Shown here in pieces: positions 5,486 through 7,096 of a stretch of 7,096 bases of DNA. Made by a program: the position numbers and the translations under genes. The notes under the pieces were generated by a model. That model ran no database searches. It was given only the letters and a program-made list of their open reading frames with translations, and was not told where the DNA came from. Position 1 is the stretch's first letter. The number at the start of each line of letters is the position of its first letter. Source of the stretch: an uncultured Clostridium sp. (lineage in GTDB: Bacteria; Bacillota; Clostridia; TANB77; CAG-508); the NCBI GenBank assembly GCA_947568605.1, contig CANOPV010000042.1, forward strand, positions 1-7,096. The letters are read 5' to 3'.

Positions 5486-6511
5486 ATGGATAATGAATTA
5501 ATTAAAAATGATGATGAAATTAATAATATATTTGATAATATCAAAGAATTAGTGATTAGTAGTAGAAATAAAGTCTATAGTGCTGTTAATACTGAAATGC
5601 TTAATTTGTATTGGAATATAGGAAAAGCAATTATGGAAATCCAGCAAGGCGATGAAAGGGCAAATTATGGTGATGCAGTTTTAGAAAAATTATCACAAAA
5701 ATTAACTAATGAATTTAGAAAAGGATTTTCTATAATAAATTTAAGAAGAATGAGAAAATTTTACTGTTTATTTCCAATTCGTTCAACAGTGTTGAACGAA
5801 TTAAGTTGGTCGCATTATTTGGAAATATTAAAAATAGATGAAGAACCTAAAAGAAACTTTTATATCAAAGAAACAATTAATTCAAAATGGAGTGTAAGAG
5901 AATTACAAAGACAAAGAGATTCATTGTTATATGAAAGATTAACTTTATCTGCCGATAAAGAAAAGATATTAGAACTATCTGAAAAAGGACAAATTTTAAA
6001 GACAAGCAAAGACTTAGTTAAAGATCCATTTGTTTTGGAGTTTTTAGATATAAAAGAAAATACAGATTATCTAGAATCTGATTTAGAAAAAAATATTATA
6101 AAACATTTAAAAGAGTTTTTATTGGAAATAGGCAAAGGATTCAGTTATGTCGGAAATCAAGTAAGATTAACACTAGAAGAAGACCACTTTTATCCAGATT
6201 TAGTATTTTATAATAGACTTTTAAGATGCTTTGTAATTATTGATTTAAAAATTGGAAAAGTATCTCATCAGGATATAGGACAAATGCAAATGTACGTTAA
6301 TTATTATGATAGAGAAATTAAACAAGAAGATGAGAATTCAACAGTTGGAATATTATTATCAACAAATAAAAATGAAACGGTTGTAAAGTATACTTTGCCA
6401 AAGGACAATAAAACGATATTTTCTTCTGAATACAAATTAAATATGCCAACAGAACAAGAATTGATTGATGCAGTAGAAGAAGAAAAGAAGAATTTTGAAT
6501 TAAATGAATAA
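5486..6511 (+). CDS. DUF1016/YhcG-family PD-(D/E)XK nuclease domain protein
   Basis: The family consists of putative DNA nucleases found singly or near restriction, toxin and other mobile defence genes; the cellular role of single copies is not established. GGAG (5475-5478) lies 7 bases before the ATG. The N-terminal DUF1016 domain (about 15-150) shows the family pattern VYSAVNTEMLNLYWNIGK, YGDAVLEKLS, INLRRMRKFY and ELSWSHYLEIL. The C-terminal nuclease domain (about 185-300) has an acidic helix (Glu197, Glu201), then YPDLVFYNRLL with Asp238, then IIDLKIGK with Asp253 and Lys255, then the conserved HQDIGQMQMYVNYYDRE. Catalytic residues therefore look intact, and 341 residues is normal for the family. 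It stands alone, divergent from cwlJ, with no methylase or restriction gene nearby, and is followed by broken gene fragments. This suggests an accessory insertion. A perfect inverted repeat lies inside it. Confidence 0.92.
   Translation: MDNELIKNDDEINNIFDNIKELVISSRNKVYSAVNTEMLNLYWNIGKAIMEIQQGDERANYGDAVLEKLSQKLTNEFRKGFSIINLRRMRKFYCLFPIRSTVLNELSWSHYLEILKIDEEPKRNFYIKETINSKWSVRELQRQRDSLLYERLTLSADKEKILELSEKGQILKTSKDLVKDPFVLEFLDIKENTDYLESDLEKNIIKHLKEFLLEIGKGFSYVGNQVRLTLEEDHFYPDLVFYNRLLRCFVIIDLKIGKVSHQDIGQMQMYVNYYDREIKQEDENSTVGILLSTNKNETVVKYTLPKDNKTIFSSEYKLNMPTEQELIDAVEEEKKNFELNE
5776..5802. repeat. Perfect 12-bp inverted repeat inside the nuclease gene
   Basis: AATTCGTTCAAC (5776-5787) and GTTGAACGAATT (5791-5802) are exact inverted copies around an AGT loop. 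They encode the conserved segment just before ELSW. The mRNA can fold into a 12-bp hairpin here. The half-sites are the reverse order of a Firmicutes LexA box, so it is not an SOS operator. Confidence 0.85.
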
Positions 6512-6594
6512 ATTCAATTATGGCGAATTTGCTATTTTAGATTGTGATGAAAATATAATTATCATATCGGATTAACTAGAAAGGATGATTTAGA

Positions 6595-6735
6595 ATGAAT
6601 ATAAGTGTTAATAAAGTTAAAACAGTAATATCTAAATTAAGACAAGTACATCCTTATGAAGAACCTGCAATTGATATTATTCCATTATTAGATGAAGAAA
6701 ATTTTAACTATATGATATGGATTTTGCTATGTTAA
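6595..6735 (+). pseudogene. NIF3/YqfO-like protein fragment
   Basis: A 46-codon frame starts at ATG 6595, with AAAGGA (6580-6585) 9 bases upstream, and ends at TAA 6733. Residues 7-32 contain VISKLRQ then HPYEEPAIDIIPL, the signature of the YqfO/CutA-like insert domain of NIF3-family proteins, where the usual form is AHPYEEPAYDxYPL. The last nine residues (NYMIWILLC) do not look like the family and fall where the following DHHA1-like frame begins. Complete NIF3-type proteins are several times longer, so this is a fragment. It may be a truncated free-standing domain, or the 5' part of a gene broken by a frameshift near 6708. Family resemblance is fairly clear; that it is non-functional is inferred. 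Confidence 0.5.
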
Positions 6736-6920
6736 TTGCTTTGGATTATGGAACTATTTCTTATAGAAATATTAAAGATAATGTAAATGTTAGATTAATT
6801 GCAGAAGCAATGGGTGGTAAGGGACATGATAAAGCAGCAAGTAGTCCAATTTCTGAAAATCAGAGAAACGAATTAATAAAAATTTTAACTATTAATAGAT
6901 ATTATTCCGTTAATGAATGA
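6708..6920 (+). pseudogene. C-terminal remnant of a DHH-family phosphoesterase (DHHA1-like domain)
   Basis: The frame opens at 6708, with its first ATG at 6717, and ends at TGA 6918-6920. From the ATG it would encode 67 residues. The segment DYGTISYRN, then NVNVRLIAEAMGGKGHDKAAS, matches the end of DHHA1 domains, whose hallmark is a GGGGHxxAAG loop (here GGKGHDKAAS). That domain is normally preceded by a DHH catalytic domain of about 200 residues, which is absent. No ribosome binding site precedes the ATG. It overlaps the end of the NIF3-like fragment in a different frame. The simplest reading is a decayed gene end left after deletion or rearrangement. It could instead be the downstream half of a frameshifted gene that begins at 6595. 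Confidence 0.55.
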
Positions 6921-6944
6921 AAATTATTTTAAATAAAATGGAAC

Positions 6945-6978
6945 AAGGCAATATTAATTAAAATTGCAGTATTGTCTT
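6945..6978 (+). terminator. Hairpin terminator after the DHHA1-like remnant
   Basis: AAGGCAATA (6945-6953) pairs with TATTGTCTT (6970-6978), with one G-U pair, around a 16-base loop, and is followed by the T-rich ATTTTATAAATACTTTTT. An alternative GCAAT/ATTGC pairing exists within it. It lies 25 bases after the stop and would end plus-strand transcription from the nuclease region. Confidence 0.5.
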
Positions 6979-7016
6979 ATTTTATAAATACTTTTTGATC
7001 AAATAAAATAAAAACA

Positions 7017-7042
7017 CCTAGAATCCTTAATTAGATTCTAGG
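7017..7042 (-). terminator. Intrinsic terminator for a minus-strand gene beyond the right edge
   Basis: CCTAGAATC (7017-7025) pairs perfectly with GATTCTAGG (7034-7042). Read on the minus strand, the stem is followed by TGTTTTTATTTTATTT, a good U-tract, while the plus strand lacks one. It therefore implies a gene transcribed leftward from outside the window. Confidence 0.65.
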
Positions 7043-7096
7043 CTATTACTGAATGACTTAGAGCTTCGAAAGTTTTCTAAGTAACACTCATAAATA

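Noticed and set aside
6504..6575. 23-residue frame overlapping the end of the nuclease gene (ATGAATAA overlap)
   Set aside because: It has no clear ribosome binding site and no recognisable motif, and is short enough to arise by chance. It may be part of the decayed region but cannot be supported.
6977..7011. TTATTTTAT/ATAAAATAA inverted repeat
   Set aside because: It is made only of A and T in a very AT-rich gap, so it is likely chance.
7056..7082. 7-bp inverted repeat ACTTAGA/TCTAAGT near the right edge
   Set aside because: It is short with a 13-base loop, and no transposase or attachment site context is visible in the window.
7027..7095. Minus-strand open end entering from the right edge (22 residues, stop in the terminator loop)
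   Set aside because: The peptide is Ser/Asn-rich and unrecognisable, and other frames cannot be excluded. The terminator is the only good evidence for a gene there.

Overview
The window comes from a very AT-rich, endospore-forming low-GC Gram-positive bacterium, most likely an uncultured member of the Clostridia. The evidence is the tig-clpP-clpX gene order, near-exclusive use of AGA, TTA and ATA codons, strong AGGAGG-type ribosome binding sites, and a cwlJ-gerQ spore germination pair behind a sigma-E-like promoter. The genus cannot be named from sequence alone.

Layout. Positions 1-160 hold the 3' end of an unidentified lysine/glutamate-rich gene. Positions 196-2228 hold a sigma-A promoter followed by trigger factor (tig) and clpP; clpX follows at 2257-3573 and closes with a strong hairpin terminator. 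These genes encode the ribosome-bound chaperone, the protease and the unfoldase of the cytosolic quality-control machinery. Each of the first two carries one in-frame nonsense codon: TAA at codon 273 of tig and TGA at codon 110 of clpP. The reading frame resumes perfectly after each stop, while clpX is intact. This is the most striking observation in the window. It may be real gene inactivation, a sequence error, or (less likely) recoding.

Positions 3609-3851 (minus) hold a small unrecognised gene with base composition and codon use unlike its neighbours. Positions 3979-4434 encode a cytosolic Cu/Zn superoxide dismutase-family protein whose promoter lies inside a 10-bp inverted repeat. Positions 4511-5311 (minus) hold cwlJ-gerQ, the spore-coat cortex hydrolase and the coat protein it depends on in Bacillus.

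The right end (5486-7096) looks accessory. It has a DUF1016/YhcG-type PD-(D/E)XK nuclease containing a perfect 12-bp intragenic inverted repeat. Next come two broken fragments: a NIF3/YqfO-like piece with a good ribosome binding site, and a DHHA1-like C-terminus in another frame. Two hairpin terminators follow, the last one facing a gene that lies beyond the window.

No rRNA, tRNA, CRISPR array or complete insertion sequence was seen. No gene-free stretch reaches 300 bases.
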